64,000 nt of DNA, taken from positions 4,402,001 through 4,466,000 of the forward strand of contig NZ_JAHOOZ010000001.1 of the NCBI RefSeq assembly GCF_019075875.1, written 5' to 3'. The notes beneath the pieces are model-generated. The model had not been told where the DNA came from. It searched no databases and saw only the letters and a program-made list of their open reading frames with translations. A program made the translations under genes and the position numbers. The DNA is from Novosphingobium sp. G106. Its GTDB lineage: Bacteria; Pseudomonadota; Alphaproteobacteria; Sphingomonadales; Sphingomonadaceae. Positions 22,813 to 32,649 of this stretch are shown one piece after another. Position 1 is the first letter of the stretch. The number at the start of each line of letters is the position of its first letter.

Positions 22813-23292
22813 TCAGGATGGCCGCTCGGCGACCGAGGCTGTCTGCGCCTCGCGGTAGGCCTTGAGGCGCCCGGCCAGCGCAGGATCGTTCGTCGCGAGG
22901 ATCGCCGCGGCCAGCAGCCCGGCATTGGTTGCGCCCGCCTCGCCGATCGCCAGCGTGCCGACGGGGATGCCCGCGGGCATCTGCACGATCGACAGCAGGC
23001 TGTCCTGGCCCGAAAGCGCCTTCGACTGCACGGGCACGCCGAGCACGGGCAGATGCGTCATCGAGGCGACCATGCCTGGCAGGTGCGCGGCGCCGCCTGC
23101 ACCAGCAATGATGACCTTGAAGCCCTCTTCGGCTGCACCCTTGGCGAAAGCCACGAGCCGGTCGGGAGTGCGGTGCGCCGAAACGATCCGCACGTCGGCA
23201 TCGACTTCCAGCTTCTCCAGCACTTCGGCGGCGCGCTGCATCGTCGCCCAGTCGGACTGGCTGCCCATGACAATCGCGACGAGCGCGGACAC
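22813..23292 (-). CDS. purE: N5-carboxyaminoimidazole ribonucleotide mutase
   Basis: Class I PurE, which moves the carboxyl group of N5-CAIR to give CAIR. It has 159 residues with [14 protein letters not shown] at the start, SAHRTPDRL (catalytic His), [12 protein letters not shown] and [22 protein letters not shown]. It lies two bases after gpmA and directly before purK, the usual purEK pair. Confidence 0.97.
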   Translation of the reverse strand: MSALVAIVMGSQSDWATMQRAAEVLEKLEVDADVRIVSAHRTPDRLVAFAKGAAEEGFKVIIAGAGGAAHLPGMVASMTHLPVLGVPVQSKALSGQDSLLSIVQMPAGIPVGTLAIGEAGATNAGLLAAAILATNDPALAGRLKAYREAQTASVAERPS

Positions 23293-23294
23293 TC

Positions 23295-23981
23295 TTAGCG
23301 CTCCGAAAGGTAGTAGCGCTCGACGGCGCTGAGGTTGCCATCGAGCTCGTAGACGATCGGCTGGCCGGTCGGAATCTCCAGTCCGGTGATCTCGTCGTCC
23401 GAGATGCCCGACAGATGCTTGACCAGCGCGCGCAGCGAATTGCCGTGCGCCGAGATGATCACGGTCTCGCCGGCCTTCAGCTGCGGCACGATGGCGCTCT
23501 CATAGTAGGGCAGGACGCGGGCGATCGTGTCCTTGAGGCTCTCGGTATTGGGGATCGCGATGCAGGCGTAGCGCGCGTCCTTGCCGAGATCGAATTCCGA
23601 ACCAGCATAGAGCACCGGCGGCGGAATGTCGAAGCTGCGGCGCCAGATCTTGACCTGCTCGTCGCCGTGCTTGGCCGCGGTCTCGGCCTTGTCGAGCCCG
23701 GTCAGGCCGCCGTAATGGCGCTCGTTCAGGCGCCAGTCCTTGGTCTCGGGGATCCACAGCCGGCCCGCGGCCTCGAGCGCGAAATGCAGCGTGCGGATCG
23801 CGCGCGTCTGGAACGAGGTGAAGGCGACGGTCGGCAGCACGCCCTTGGCGGCGAGCAGCTTGCCCGCGGCGAGGGCTTCTTCCTCGCCCTTGGGCGTCAG
23901 GTCGACGTCCCACCAGCCGGTGAAGCGGTTTTCCAGGTTCCACTGGCTCTGGCCGTGGCGGACGAGGATCAGACGAGGCAC
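23295..23981 (-). CDS. gpmA: 2,3-bisphosphoglycerate-dependent phosphoglycerate mutase
   Basis: Glycolytic enzyme that interconverts 3- and 2-phosphoglycerate through a phosphohistidine. The N-terminal RHG motif ([10 protein letters not shown]), RALRTLHFA-like helix, [14 protein letters not shown] and late [11 protein letters not shown] match dPGM, and the 228-residue length is normal. A GTG at 23981 is preferred because GGGAG lies ten bases upstream and the family begins right at this point; an ATG 24 bases further upstream is an alternative. It is the first recognised gene of the leftward operon. Confidence 0.93.
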   Translation of the reverse strand: MPRLILVRHGQSQWNLENRFTGWWDVDLTPKGEEEALAAGKLLAAKGVLPTVAFTSFQTRAIRTLHFALEAAGRLWIPETKDWRLNERHYGGLTGLDKAETAAKHGDEQVKIWRRSFDIPPPVLYAGSEFDLGKDARYACIAIPNTESLKDTIARVLPYYESAIVPQLKAGETVIISAHGNSLRALVKHLSGISDDEITGLEIPTGQPIVYELDGNLSAVERYYLSER

Positions 23982-24025
23982 TGTGCGAAGGCTCCCTGCA
24001 GGCAAGGGTTTTGGAAGCGGCGGCC

Positions 24026-24181
24026 CTAGCTTTTCGGGGGCTCTTTGGGAAGGGGCGCATTGCCTTCTTCATTGCCGTGATCGCCGAGCTCGCGCGCCTG
24101 GGCTTTGCGGCGCTTCAGGTTCTCGCGCAGCTTGGCGGCGAGGCGCTCTTCGCGCGTGGGAGCATCGGCCTTCTTTTCCAT
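24026..24181 (-). CDS. small charged protein, 51 residues
   Basis: A highly charged helical peptide (EERLAAKLRENLKRRKAQA) with a Pro-rich tail, resembling small uncharacterised proteins seen next to gpmA in sphingomonads. ATG 24181 is chosen; an in-frame ATG at 24211 would add ten residues. AGGAGG lies 14 bases upstream of the chosen start. No function can be assigned. Confidence 0.5.
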   Translation of the reverse strand: MEKKADAPTREERLAAKLRENLKRRKAQARELGDHGNEEGNAPLPKEPPKS

Positions 24182-24312
24182 TGCGCCAGCATGTGCCTCC
24201 TGGCGGGACAAAGCTCAACACGGCCGCAACCCGCGCTTGACTTTGCCCGGCCTCGCGGCCAAAGCGCGCGCCTGCCGGCACCGTCAGGTCGTCGGCCGTG
24301 CCCGAATGGTAC

Positions 24313-24387
<75 letters not shown>

Positions 24388-24439
24388 TTCCCGCACCGCG
24401 GGACGGTGTAGTCATCGCCCGGCCCTGATGGGCACGTGG

Positions 24440-24655
24440 CTAGATGAGGAAGTCCGCTTCGGTCTCGTCGACCGGTTTTTGCCCTTCGAGCACGAATTCC
24501 AGCTCGCGCAGGCTGTGCAGGCAGCGGGCGATGTTGTGCTGGATCGCCTTTCGCGTCTCGGGCGACATCGCCAGCTTGTCGAGATCCGTGCGGTCGAGGT
24601 CGATGGTGCTCGTCAGTGTCTCGAGATCGCGCAGTATTTTTTGTGAATCGGCCAT
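24440..24655 (-). CDS. uncharacterised 71-residue protein
   Basis: A short acidic, mostly helical protein beginning MADSQKILRDLETL, with conserved-looking SPETRKAIQHNIARCLHSL and ending in EADFLI. ATG 24655 is preferred since GGAGA lies five bases upstream; a longer frame to 24703 exists. There is no membrane span. No family is recognised. Confidence 0.6.
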   Translation of the reverse strand: MADSQKILRDLETLTSTIDLDRTDLDKLAMSPETRKAIQHNIARCLHSLRELEFVLEGQKPVDETEADFLI

Positions 24656-24911
24656 CGGCGTCTCCATGCGCATCACGGGCGCAAGCGTTCGCAAGTGCGG
24701 CATGGGCAGAGTGACTGATTCGCGCCTGTAAATCCAGCCCGCATCGGTGCTGAAACGGTAGCCCGATCGGCCTTTGCGATGACTACGTGAAATTGCGTAT
24801 TTTTAATGTTGCGCGGCCTAGCCGTGCTCGCGCAATTATGTTATATATTGTATACAGAGGCGAGCGGGGGGCCGTCGCCATATCGGCCGGTCAACCGGCA
24901 TGGAGACGACC

Positions 24912-25250
24912 ATGAGGGGCTTCGTGCTTCGCAGGCTTGCGCCACATACAGGGGTAATCAAGCAACGATATTTCGCCGGCGAGTCCTTCGAGGAGCTTGC
25001 AGAGCATTTCGACTGCGGATGGGGCACGATCCGCCGTTTCCTGATCTCCGAGGATGTGCCGCTGCGGCAGGAGCCGCGCAAGCGCAAGCTGGATACCTTC
25101 GGCGTCGAGGTGATCGAGGCCTTCCGAACGGGCACCGACGTGAGCGAAATTGCCGAGCGCTTCAGCGTCCGGCCGCAGACCGTGCGCAATTTCCTGCTCG
25201 ATCGCAGCGCGTTGCTGGCCCCGGTGCCCGATTCGGACGTCACCGGCTAA
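24912..25250 (+). CDS. small protein with two helix-turn-helix motifs
   Basis: A 112-residue protein made almost only of two HTH-like repeats: SFEELAEHFDCGWGTIRRFL (about residues 25-44) and DVSEIAERFSVRPQTVRNFL (about 76-95), similar to resolvase/transposase-type HTH units but with no catalytic domain. GGAG sits six bases before ATG 24912, favoured over ATG 24900. The upstream gap 24704-24899 is AT-rich around 24831-24856 and includes the palindrome GTATAC, so the protein may bind its own promoter. It is probably a local regulator; the target is unknown. Confidence 0.62.
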   Translation: MRGFVLRRLAPHTGVIKQRYFAGESFEELAEHFDCGWGTIRRFLISEDVPLRQEPRKRKLDTFGVEVIEAFRTGTDVSEIAERFSVRPQTVRNFLLDRSALLAPVPDSDVTG

Positions 25251-25279
25251 GCGCTTCGCTGCATTGCAAAAATTGGGCT

Positions 25280-25984
25280 TCAGTCGAACCCTTCGAGCCA
25301 TTCCGCGATCATCGCCTGGCCGGCGGCGACCGCTCCGGGACCTAGCGTATCGTGATCGGCGCGGAGGCGGGCTTCGGTCGTGCCGGCACGGGCCATGGCC
25401 GCTTCGCCGCCTTCGATCCAGGCTTCGATGCGCGGGTCCAGGCCCATCTCGGCGTGGAACTGCAGCGCCAGGACGTTGTTGCCGCGGCGGAAGGCCTGGT
25501 GTGCGTAGAGCGGGCTCGAGGCCAGCAGTTCGACGTTCTCGGGCAGGGAGAAAGTGTCGCCATGCCAGTGCAGCACGGGCACTTCGGCGACGTGGCGCAG
25601 GGGTCCTGCCAGGCCTTCGGCGCTCAGCGTGACCGGATGGAAGCCGACCTCGGAGGCGGGGCCGGCGAACACCCTGCCGCCCATGGCTTCCGCAATCATC
25701 TGCGCGCCGAAGCAGACGCCGAGCGTCGGCCGGTTGGCTTCGAGCCGGCGCGCGAGGCGTTTCAGCTGGCAGGCGATCCAGGGATATTCTTCCTGCTCGT
25801 AGACGCCCATCGGCCCGCCCATCATGATGAGCAAGTCGTGTTCGACCAGGTCGAGCGACGAAAAGCGTTCGTCGGCGACGTCGATCCGGTCGACCTCGTA
25901 GCCCGCGGCCTCGATCGGTGCGCGGAAGCCGGCGACCCCTTCGTAGGGAACGTGCCGGATGATGAGAGCGGTCTTCTGAGTCAT
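25280..25984 (-). CDS. class I glutamine amidotransferase-like protein
   Basis: A stand-alone amidotransferase domain of 234 residues resembling GMP-synthase-type GATases. It has the oxyanion/hinge MGGPMGVYE, nucleophile motif GVCFGAQM near residue 90, and QFHAEM (His/Glu of the triad; Ala replaces the usual Pro). No synthetase partner lies next to it, so the acceptor is unknown; family members often act on glutamylated or small amine compounds. Confidence 0.82.
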   Translation of the reverse strand: MTQKTALIIRHVPYEGVAGFRAPIEAAGYEVDRIDVADERFSSLDLVEHDLLIMMGGPMGVYEQEEYPWIACQLKRLARRLEANRPTLGVCFGAQMIAEAMGGRVFAGPASEVGFHPVTLSAEGLAGPLRHVAEVPVLHWHGDTFSLPENVELLASSPLYAHQAFRRGNNVLALQFHAEMGLDPRIEAWIEGGEAAMARAGTTEARLRADHDTLGPGAVAAGQAMIAEWLEGFD

Positions 25985-26035
25985 TTCACTCCTCGGAAAG
26001 GGAGCCGGCGCGGGTGGTCCCGTCGCCGGCCTGTA

Positions 26036-28501
26036 TCACACTATCAGAAGTCGAGCTTGACCGTGGCCCCCCCAGGTGCGCGGGTCGCCCGGCTGGCCGA
26101 CGATCAGGCCGCTGCTGCCCGATTGGGTGCTGAGCAGTTCGAAATACTTCTCGTTGAAGGCGTTGCGCACCCAACCGAAGATGTTGAAGTGATCGCGGCG
26201 GAAGCCGAGCCTGAAATTGTGGAGCGAATAGCTGTCGATGTACATATAGGCCGACGGCGAGGGGTTCGACGAGAAGCGCGAGCGGTAGCTGCCGTCATAG
26301 CCGAAGTAGACTTCGGCGCCGTCGCCCCCGAGAGGCACGTTGTACTCGCCGCCCCAGGAGACCGACCACTTGGATATGCCCGGCAACACTTGGCCGGAGA
26401 TGTTGCACGATACCGGGCTGATACCGCCAGCGGTCCCGGCCGGGCTGGCGACCTGCGTTCCGGTGGGGGCGGTGCCGCCGGCAAGCTCGGGCGGGCAGGG
26501 CGCGTTTGTGAACTTGACAAACTTGGCGTCGGTGAAGGCGCCGTTGACGTAGACGTTGAAGCGGTCGCTGGGGCGGAACGCGGAATCGAACTCGAAGCCG
26601 CGCACGCGAACCTTGGGCGCATTGGCCAGATAGCCGCGGATGACGTTGACCGCGTTGGCGTTCACGGTCGTCTGGTAGTCCTTGATCTCGTCCCAGAAGC
26701 CGGCGAGGTTCAAGGTGACCTTATGGTCGAGGAACTGGGTCTTGAGGCCCACTTCGAAGTGATTGACGTTCTCCGGCTTCACCGTCTGCGTGGTCAGGTC
26801 GACCCCGGTGCTGGTCGAGTTCAGCGGCAGGCCCGAGAGATTGATGCCGCCCGACTTGAAGCTCTTGGCGTAAGTCGCATAGCCGTGGATGTCCTGGCTG
26901 AAATCGTAGGACAGGGTGATATCGCCCGATACGTTCCAGTCGTCGAAATGGGGTTCGTAGTGCTGCGGCGCCAGGGTGTTTATCTGGTTCTGGAAGGTAG
27001 TCTTGGCCGTGCCCGTTTTCGAGTCGAGCATGGCTTGCACGTTGGCGGCAGTAGCGGTGAAGTTGTACTGGCTGTTGGCGATGCTGACGACGGCGTCGTA
27101 GTAGCCCGACTTCTTGTCGTAGTTCACGCGGACGCCGGGCTGGATGTGCAGGCCGTTGACCGGTTCCCAGTTCAGCTTGCCGAAGACGGCGAAGCTGTCG
27201 TTGCTGAAGCGGATGGTGTTGGTGCTGGTCAGGCCGTTGAGCACGTTCGGGTTCGATGCGTCCGTGCCCGACAGCAGCCAGCGGCTGGCAGCAGAGCCCT
27301 GCACCTGAACGCCGTTGGTGTTGATCTTCTGATGGAAATAGTAGGCGCCCAGCGTGTACTGCAGCCGCGTCTTGCCGTTGGAGGTCAGGCGCAGTTCTTG
27401 CGACCACTGCGTCTGGTGCGACGGGTTGGCCGAAACCGTGGTGATCGGCAGGCCGATGAAGTCACGGTCGTTGGCCGGGCTCCAGTCCCAGTTCCGCCAG
27501 GCGCTGATCGAGGTGATCGTTGCCGGTCCGAGGTCCCAGTTGCCCGTCAGCGAGACGCCGGCCATCGTCTGCCGCGCATTGAGATCGGCGTCGAGGTCGG
27601 TCACCCGGTCGAACGGATCCTTGGTCGGCGGCGTGTAGCCGAAAGCCCCGGCGAGTGCGGTGTATTGGCGGGCGAGCGGGCGCTGGGTCGGCGCGAGGCG
27701 GGCATAGTACTGCACGCAGCACAGCGGGTTCTGCCAGTTGTAGTCACCGGCAAGGGTGAAATCGAGGCTGGATGACGGCTTCCACAGCAACTGGCCGCGC
27801 GTGCTGAAGCTGTTCATGCGGTGCAGGTCCTCGCCTGTTCGAACGTTGTCGATCGTGCCGTCACGCTTCGAGTAGGATGCCGAGAGGCGGGCGGCGAGCG
27901 TATCGGCGACGATCGGTCCTGAGACCGAAGCCTTGGCCTGCATGAAGGAGTAGTTGCCGCTGCTCAGTTCGACACGGCCTTCGGGCTCGAAGCTCGGCGC
28001 GCGGGTAGTGACGTTGACGGCGCCGGCGGTGGTGTTCTTGCCGTAGAGCGTGCCCTGCGGTCCGCGCAGGATCTCGACACGCTGGATATCGACGAAGTCG
28101 AAAGTCGATGCGCCGGCACGGCCGACGTAGACGCCGTCGATATAGAAGCCCACGCCCTGCTCGATGCCGTCATTGGTCAGGCCGAACGGCGCGCCAAGAC
28201 CGCGGATGTTGATCGCGGAGTTGCGCGGGTTGCTCGAATAGAACTGCACCGAAGGCTGGCTCTGCTGCAGGCGGTTGATGTTGAACGCGCCCTTGGAGTC
28301 GATCTCCGGGCCGCCGATCACGGACAGCGCGATCGGCACTTCCTGTGCTTTCTCCTCACGGCGCTGGGCTGTGACGATGATTTCGTTGTTCGCGGAAGAT
28401 GCTGTGGCCGCATCGGCGGCTGCGGAGTCTTCGGCAAAAGCGGGAGACGCAAGAAGGGCTATGCCGGCGGCGCTGGCCAGCAACACGGTACGGGAAATCA
28501 T
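26036..28501 (-). CDS. TonB-dependent outer-membrane receptor
   Basis: Active uptake receptor with signal peptide (LLASAAGIALLASPAFA), a TonB-box-like EIIVTAQRREE, a plug domain with IRGLGAP and VEILRGPQGTLYGKNTTAGAV, and a beta-barrel of about 650 residues. ATG 28501 follows AGGAGA with six-base spacing. As read, the end is GGHGQARLLIV, which lacks the expected terminal Phe. Removing one base from the seven-C run at 26067-26073 gives GATVKLDF and a stop at 26044-26046, a typical barrel end. The gene follows the sulfate transporter genes in the same direction, so a sulfur-containing ligand is possible (inference). Confidence 0.9.
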   Translation of the reverse strand: MISRTVLLASAAGIALLASPAFAEDSAAADAATASSANNEIIVTAQRREEKAQEVPIALSVIGGPEIDSKGAFNINRLQQSQPSVQFYSSNPRNSAINIRGLGAPFGLTNDGIEQGVGFYIDGVYVGRAGASTFDFVDIQRVEILRGPQGTLYGKNTTAGAVNVTTRAPSFEPEGRVELSSGNYSFMQAKASVSGPIVADTLAARLSASYSKRDGTIDNVRTGEDLHRMNSFSTRGQLLWKPSSSLDFTLAGDYNWQNPLCCVQYYARLAPTQRPLARQYTALAGAFGYTPPTKDPFDRVTDLDADLNARQTMAGVSLTGNWDLGPATITSISAWRNWDWSPANDRDFIGLPITTVSANPSHQTQWSQELRLTSNGKTRLQYTLGAYYFHQKINTNGVQVQGSAASRWLLSGTDASNPNVLNGLTSTNTIRFSNDSFAVFGKLNWEPVNGLHIQPGVRVNYDKKSGYYDAVVSIANSQYNFTATAANVQAMLDSKTGTAKTTFQNQINTLAPQHYEPHFDDWNVSGDITLSYDFSQDIHGYATYAKSFKSGGINLSGLPLNSTSTGVDLTTQTVKPENVNHFEVGLKTQFLDHKVTLNLAGFWDEIKDYQTTVNANAVNVIRGYLANAPKVRVRGFEFDSAFRPSDRFNVYVNGAFTDAKFVKFTNAPCPPELAGGTAPTGTQVASPAGTAGGISPVSCNISGQVLPGISKWSVSWGGEYNVPLGGDGAEVYFGYDGSYRSRFSSNPSPSAYMYIDSYSLHNFRLGFRRDHFNIFGWVRNAFNEKYFELLSTQSGSSGLIVGQPGDPRTWGGHGQARLLIV

Positions 28502-28608
28502 CGTTATTCTCCTGGTAGAGATCTCGACGCCTCCAGTGGACCGGTTGGCAGTCAGCGATGTCTTGATTTGGGTTGTTGAAAGGGATGTGACGAAACGCGG
28601 GTGACCGG

Positions 28609-28797
28609 TCAGTTCGGCTTGAGCCGTTTCTTTTCGGTCACGTCGATCTGGACGACGCGGCCCTCGTGGACGGTGAGGGATACGTTGCCGTATTTGAGGC
28701 CTGTCAGGGCTTCGCGGACGCTGATGATGCTCTCTTCGAGGATCCGCGCCGCTTCCGGTGACAGCGGCTGCTGTTGTTCGGGGTGGTTGCTGGTCAT
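28609..28797 (-). CDS. YezD family protein (DUF2292)
   Basis: A 62-residue protein with the DUF2292 core: [20 protein letters not shown] followed by [20 protein letters not shown]. The family is small, often found beside sulfur-assimilation genes, and its biochemical role is not established. Its ATG overlaps the cysA stop (ATGA), which ties it to the sulfate operon. Confidence 0.85.
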   Translation of the reverse strand: MTSNHPEQQQPLSPEAARILEESIISVREALTGLKYGNVSLTVHEGRVVQIDVTEKKRLKPN

Positions 28798-29771
28798 GGC
28801 TGGGCTCCTTGCGGTGTGAAATTCTTGGACCGGATCGGGCGGATCCGGATGGTGCTGCCGAGCATCGGCGCGGGCTGGTCGGCATCGAGATCGATCTCGA
28901 TGACTCCGTTGCCTTCAAGCACGCCCTCGACGCGCCAGGCGCCGCCCTTGCGGAAGACGTTGTCGACGACCACGCTCCAGCTGTCCTCGGAAGCGCCGTT
29001 GTCGACGATCTCGATGTCGTGCGGGCGGACGTGGCTGCCGTCGGGCAGCTTGTTGGTCTCACCGACGAAGTCGACGACGAAAGGCGTCGCCGGCTCCATG
29101 TAGACTTCCTCGGGCGTGCCGATCTGCTCGATCTTGCCGTGATCCATGACCACGACGCGGTCGGCGAGCTCGAGCGCTTCCTCCTGGTCGTGAGTCACGA
29201 AGATCGAGGTCAGGCCCATCTGGTGATGCAGCTCGCGCAGCCAGCGGCGCAGGTCCTTGCGGACCTTGGCGTCGAGCGCGCCGAACGGCTCGTCGAGCAG
29301 CAGCAGCTTGGGCCCGATCGCCAGCGCGCGGGCGAGGGCGACGCGCTGGCGCTGGCCGCCCGACAGCTGGCTGGGCAGGCGGTCGCCGAGCCCGTCGAGT
29401 TTGACCAGGCGCAGCAGTTCCTCGGCGCGCGCCTTGATCTGGGCCTTCTTGGGCCGGTCGCGGCGCTTCTTGACGCTGAGGCCGAAGCCGACGTTCTCGG
29501 CCACGGTCATGTGGCGGAACAGCGCATAGGACTGGAAGACGAAGCCGACGCCGCGGTCGCCCACGCCGACTTTCGACATGTCCTCGCCATTGAACAGCAC
29601 CTGGCCCGAATCCTGGAATTCCAGGCCGGCGATGATGCGCAGAAGCGTCGTCTTGCCCGAGCCCGAGGGGCCAAGCAGGGCGATGAACTCGCCGGGCTCG
29701 ATCTTGAGGTCGATGCCGTGCAGCGCCGGGAAGTCGCCGAAGCGCTTCGTAACTTGGTTTACCGTAATCAA
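28794..29771 (-). CDS. cysA: sulfate/thiosulfate ABC transporter ATP-binding protein
   Basis: Cytoplasmic ATPase that drives CysTW sulfate import. It has Walker [10 protein letters not shown] near residue 36, signature [15 protein letters not shown], Walker [12 protein letters not shown], and the H-loop [12 protein letters not shown], followed by a C-terminal regulatory domain. The start is TTG at 29771, which overlaps the cysW stop as TTGA and follows an AGGACA ribosome site; the family N-terminus [11 protein letters not shown] begins here. Confidence 0.95.
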   Translation of the reverse strand: MITVNQVTKRFGDFPALHGIDLKIEPGEFIALLGPSGSGKTTLLRIIAGLEFQDSGQVLFNGEDMSKVGVGDRGVGFVFQSYALFRHMTVAENVGFGLSVKKRRDRPKKAQIKARAEELLRLVKLDGLGDRLPSQLSGGQRQRVALARALAIGPKLLLLDEPFGALDAKVRKDLRRWLRELHHQMGLTSIFVTHDQEEALELADRVVVMDHGKIEQIGTPEEVYMEPATPFVVDFVGETNKLPDGSHVRPHDIEIVDNGASEDSWSVVVDNVFRKGGAWRVEGVLEGNGVIEIDLDADQPAPMLGSTIRIRPIRSKNFTPQGAQP

Positions 29772-30604
29772 TGTCCTGTCCCCCCGTGAACGTCGAACCG
29801 CCACTCCAGCACGCTCTTGGCGACGAGCGTCACCAGCGCGAGCACTGCCAGCAGCGAAGCCACGGCGAAGGCACCGACAAAGTCATATTCGTTGTAGAGA
29901 ATCTCGACATGCAGCGGCATCGTGTTGGTCATGCCGCGGATGTGGCCCGAGACCACCGAGACCGCACCGAACTCGCCCATGGCGCGCGCGTTGCACAGCA
30001 GCACGCCGTAGAGCAGGCCCCAACGCACATTGGGCAGCGTGACGTGCCAGAAGGTCTGGAACCCACTGGCGCCCAGCGAGATCGCGGCCTCTTCATCGGC
30101 CTTGCCCTGTTCCATCATCAGCGGGATCAGCTCGCGTGCGACGAAGGGGAAGGTGATGAACAGCGTCGCCAGGACGATGCCGGGCACCGCGAAGATGATC
30201 TTCAGGTCGTGCGCCTGGAGCCAGGGGCCGAGATAGCCGTGGGCACCGAACAGCAGCACGAAGATCAGGCCCGAGACGACCGGCGAGACCGAGAAGGGCA
30301 GGTCGATCAAGGTGATCAGCAGGCTCTTGCCCGGGAAGCTGAACTTGGTGATCGCCCAGGCGCCGGCGAGGCCGAAGACCATGTTGAGCGGCACCGTGAT
30401 CCCCGCGATGATCAGCGTCAGCCGGATCGCCGCCAGAGCATCGGGGTTCTTGATCGCCTCGATGAAAGCGCCGATGCCTTTCCCAAGGCCTTCGGAGAAG
30501 ACCGCGATCAGCGGCAGCAGCAGGAAGAAGCCGAGGAAGGCGAGCGCGATGCCGATCAGCGAGATCTGCGTCAGGCGGTCTTCGGTGGTGGAGCGGACCC
30601 TCAT
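29768..30604 (-). CDS. cysW: sulfate ABC transporter permease CysW
   Basis: One of the two membrane subunits of the sulfate/thiosulfate importer. It has 278 residues, about six spans, and the permease coupling (EAA) loop [24 protein letters not shown] 30604 overlaps the cysT stop as ATGA, which sets the start; the much longer upstream frame runs inside cysT. Confidence 0.94.
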   Translation of the reverse strand: MRVRSTTEDRLTQISLIGIALAFLGFFLLLPLIAVFSEGLGKGIGAFIEAIKNPDALAAIRLTLIIAGITVPLNMVFGLAGAWAITKFSFPGKSLLITLIDLPFSVSPVVSGLIFVLLFGAHGYLGPWLQAHDLKIIFAVPGIVLATLFITFPFVARELIPLMMEQGKADEEAAISLGASGFQTFWHVTLPNVRWGLLYGVLLCNARAMGEFGAVSVVSGHIRGMTNTMPLHVEILYNEYDFVGAFAVASLLAVLALVTLVAKSVLEWRFDVHGGTGH

Positions 30605-31452
30605 GTGATGGCCCTCGCGCGCGAGGTGGCCTGGATCCAGTTGATCAGCAGCAGGACCGCGAAGCTCGCCAACATCATCACCGTCGCGATCGCGGTGGCG
30701 CCGGCATAGTTGTACTGTTCGAGCTGGGTGACGATCAGCAGCGGCGCGATCTCGGTCTTGCCGGGCATGTTGCCCGAGATGAAGATCACCGAGCCGTATT
30801 CGCCGACGCCGCGGGCGAAGGCCAGCGCGAAGCCGGTCAGCAGCGCCGGGCCAATCGCCGGAAAGATCACGCGGGTAAAGGTCTGGAAACGGTTGGCGCC
30901 GAGCGTGGCCGAAGCCTCTTCCACATCCTTGCCGAGATCGGCGAGCACCGGCTCGACCGAGCGGACGACGAAAGGCAGGCCGATGAAGACCAGCGCGACG
31001 GTGATGCCGAGCGCGGTGAAGGCGACCTTGATGCCCAGCGGGTCGAGGTATTGCCCGACCCAGCCGGTGGGCGCGTAGAGCGCCGTCAGGGCGATGCCCG
31101 CGACAGCGGTCGGCAGCGCGAAGGGCAGGTCGACCAGCGCGCTGACCACGGCCTTGCCGGGGAAGTTGTAGCGCACCAGCACCCAGGCGACGAGCAGGCC
31201 GAAGACGGCGTTGATCAGCCCGGCGGCGGCGGCGGTGCCGAAGCTCAGCCGGTAGGCCGCGAGCGCCCGGTCCGAGAAACCGACCGCGACGAAATCGTGC
31301 CAGCCCATGCCGGCCGATTTCAGGAAGATCGTGGCCAGCGGGATCAGCACGATCAGCGTCAGCCAGGCCAGGGTGAACCCGAAGGTCAACCCGAAGCCGG
31401 GCAGCACCGACGGGCGTCGCCAACCGCGGAGGCGGGGATTGGGAAGAGACAT
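30601..31452 (-). CDS. cysT: sulfate ABC transporter permease CysT (CysU)
   Basis: Second membrane subunit of the sulfate importer: 283 residues and six hydrophobic spans. It carries [17 protein letters not shown], which is characteristic of CysT, and the EAA loop [21 protein letters not shown]. It follows sbp by 80 bases and overlaps cysW. Confidence 0.94.
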   Translation of the reverse strand: MSLPNPRLRGWRRPSVLPGFGLTFGFTLAWLTLIVLIPLATIFLKSAGMGWHDFVAVGFSDRALAAYRLSFGTAAAAGLINAVFGLLVAWVLVRYNFPGKAVVSALVDLPFALPTAVAGIALTALYAPTGWVGQYLDPLGIKVAFTALGITVALVFIGLPFVVRSVEPVLADLGKDVEEASATLGANRFQTFTRVIFPAIGPALLTGFALAFARGVGEYGSVIFISGNMPGKTEIAPLLIVTQLEQYNYAGATAIATVMMLASFAVLLLINWIQATSRARAIT

Positions 31453-31515
31453 CTGCAGTGGCCTGCTCGAATGCGAGGGACGGGAAAGCGCGCTATTTCC
31501 GCGATCTGTGACGGG

Positions 31516-31546
31516 GCTATTTCTTCACGGCGCTATTTCTTGACAG
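31516..31546 (-). repeat. partial tandem duplication at the sbp stop
   Basis: GCTATTTCTTCACGG (31516-31530) and GCTATTTCTTGACAG (31532-31546) are near-copies. On the coding strand both read as an Ala-Val-Lys-Lys-stop end, so the last bases of sbp, including the stop, are duplicated in the spacer. A third, weaker copy (GCTATTTCCGCG) lies near 31492. Confidence 0.5.
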
Positions 31547-32582
31547 CGATGCGGTCGAAGACGCCGCCGTCGTCGAAATAGGTCTTTTGCGCGTTGCCCC
31601 AGCCGCCGAAATCCTTGTCGATCGTGACGAGGTTGATCTCGGGGAACTGGCTCTTGTACTTCGCCGCCACTGCGGGATCGCGTGGGCGGTAGAAGTTCCT
31701 GGCGATCGCCTCCTGCGCCTGCGGCGTATAGAGGTATTCGAGATAGGCTTTGGCCACTTCCTCGGTGCCGTGCTTCTTGGCGTTCTCGGTGACTACCGCG
31801 ACCGACGGCTCGGCGAGGACCGAGATCGAAGGCACGACGATCTCGAACTTGCCCGCGCCCAGTTCCTTCTCGGCGAGGAAGGCCTCGTTCTCCCAGGCGA
31901 GCAGCACATCGCCGATGCCGCGCTCGACGAACGTGGTGGTCGATCCGCGCGCGCCGCTGTCGAGCACCGGCACGTTGCCATAGAGCTGCTTCACATAGGT
32001 CTCTGCTGCGGCTTCGGACCCGCCGGCCTTGCGGCCATAGGCCCAGGCGGCGAGGAAGTTCCAGCGTGCACCGCCGCTGGTCTTGGGATTGGGCGTGATC
32101 ACCTGGATGCCCGGCTTCACCAGGTCGCCCCAGTCCTTGATCGCCTTGGGATTGCCCTTGCGGACGAGGAAGACGATCGTCGAGGTATAGGGAGCGCTGT
32201 TATCGGGCAGCGCCTTCTGCCAGTCGGCGGAAAGCAGCTTGCCCTTGCTGGCGATCGCATCGACGTCATAGGCGAGCGCCAGCGTCGCGACGTCGGCCTC
32301 GAGCCCGTCGATGATCGCGCGGCTCTGCTTGCCCGATCCGCCGTGGCTCATCTTGAATGTTACGTCCTGGCCGGTCTTGGCCTTCCAGGCGGCGGCGAAA
32401 GCGGGGTTGATCGCCTGGTAGAGTTCGCGCGTCGGATCGTAAGAGACATTGGTCAGCTCGACCGAGTTACCCTTCTTCTCCGCGCCGCCCGAGCAGCCGG
32501 CCAAAGTCGCAGTCAGGGCGGTAACGGTGAACGCCAGAGCAGCAGTCAGGAACAGCCGGCGGCCGGTAGTGGTGGCGTTCAT
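31533..32582 (-). CDS. sbp: periplasmic sulfate-binding protein
   Basis: High-affinity sulfate receptor for CysTWA. The 349-residue precursor has an N-terminal hydrophobic segment ending LAGCSGG, so it may be a lipoprotein here. The mature part carries Sbp landmarks: [44 protein letters not shown] and [20 protein letters not shown] 32582 follows GGGAGA with six-base spacing. It is the first gene of the leftward sulfate operon. Confidence 0.94.
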   Translation of the reverse strand: MNATTTGRRLFLTAALAFTVTALTATLAGCSGGAEKKGNSVELTNVSYDPTRELYQAINPAFAAAWKAKTGQDVTFKMSHGGSGKQSRAIIDGLEADVATLALAYDVDAIASKGKLLSADWQKALPDNSAPYTSTIVFLVRKGNPKAIKDWGDLVKPGIQVITPNPKTSGGARWNFLAAWAYGRKAGGSEAAAETYVKQLYGNVPVLDSGARGSTTTFVERGIGDVLLAWENEAFLAEKELGAGKFEIVVPSISVLAEPSVAVVTENAKKHGTEEVAKAYLEYLYTPQAQEAIARNFYRPRDPAVAAKYKSQFPEINLVTIDKDFGGWGNAQKTYFDDGGVFDRIAVKK

Positions 32583-32611
32583 TCTCAGTCTCCCTCGTGG
32601 GTTGGACGCAC

Positions 32612-32649
32612 TTAAACTCAACTAATTCAATAGACATTCAATTTAAACT
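32612..32649. promoter_or_regulatory. direct repeats upstream of the sulfate operon
   Basis: ATTCAAT occurs twice exactly 11 bp apart (32625-32631 and 32636-32642), and TTAAACT flanks the pair on both sides (32612-32618 and 32643-32649). The block is AT-rich, 30-67 bases before the sbp start, where a sulfur-responsive regulator such as a CysB-type LysR protein would bind. The rest of the gap to 32936 shows nothing further. Confidence 0.4.

Noticed and set aside
28502..29062. N-terminal extension of the TonB receptor frame to 29062
   Set aside because: The extra codons lie inside yezD and cysA; a signal peptide and AGGAGA mark the true start at 28501.
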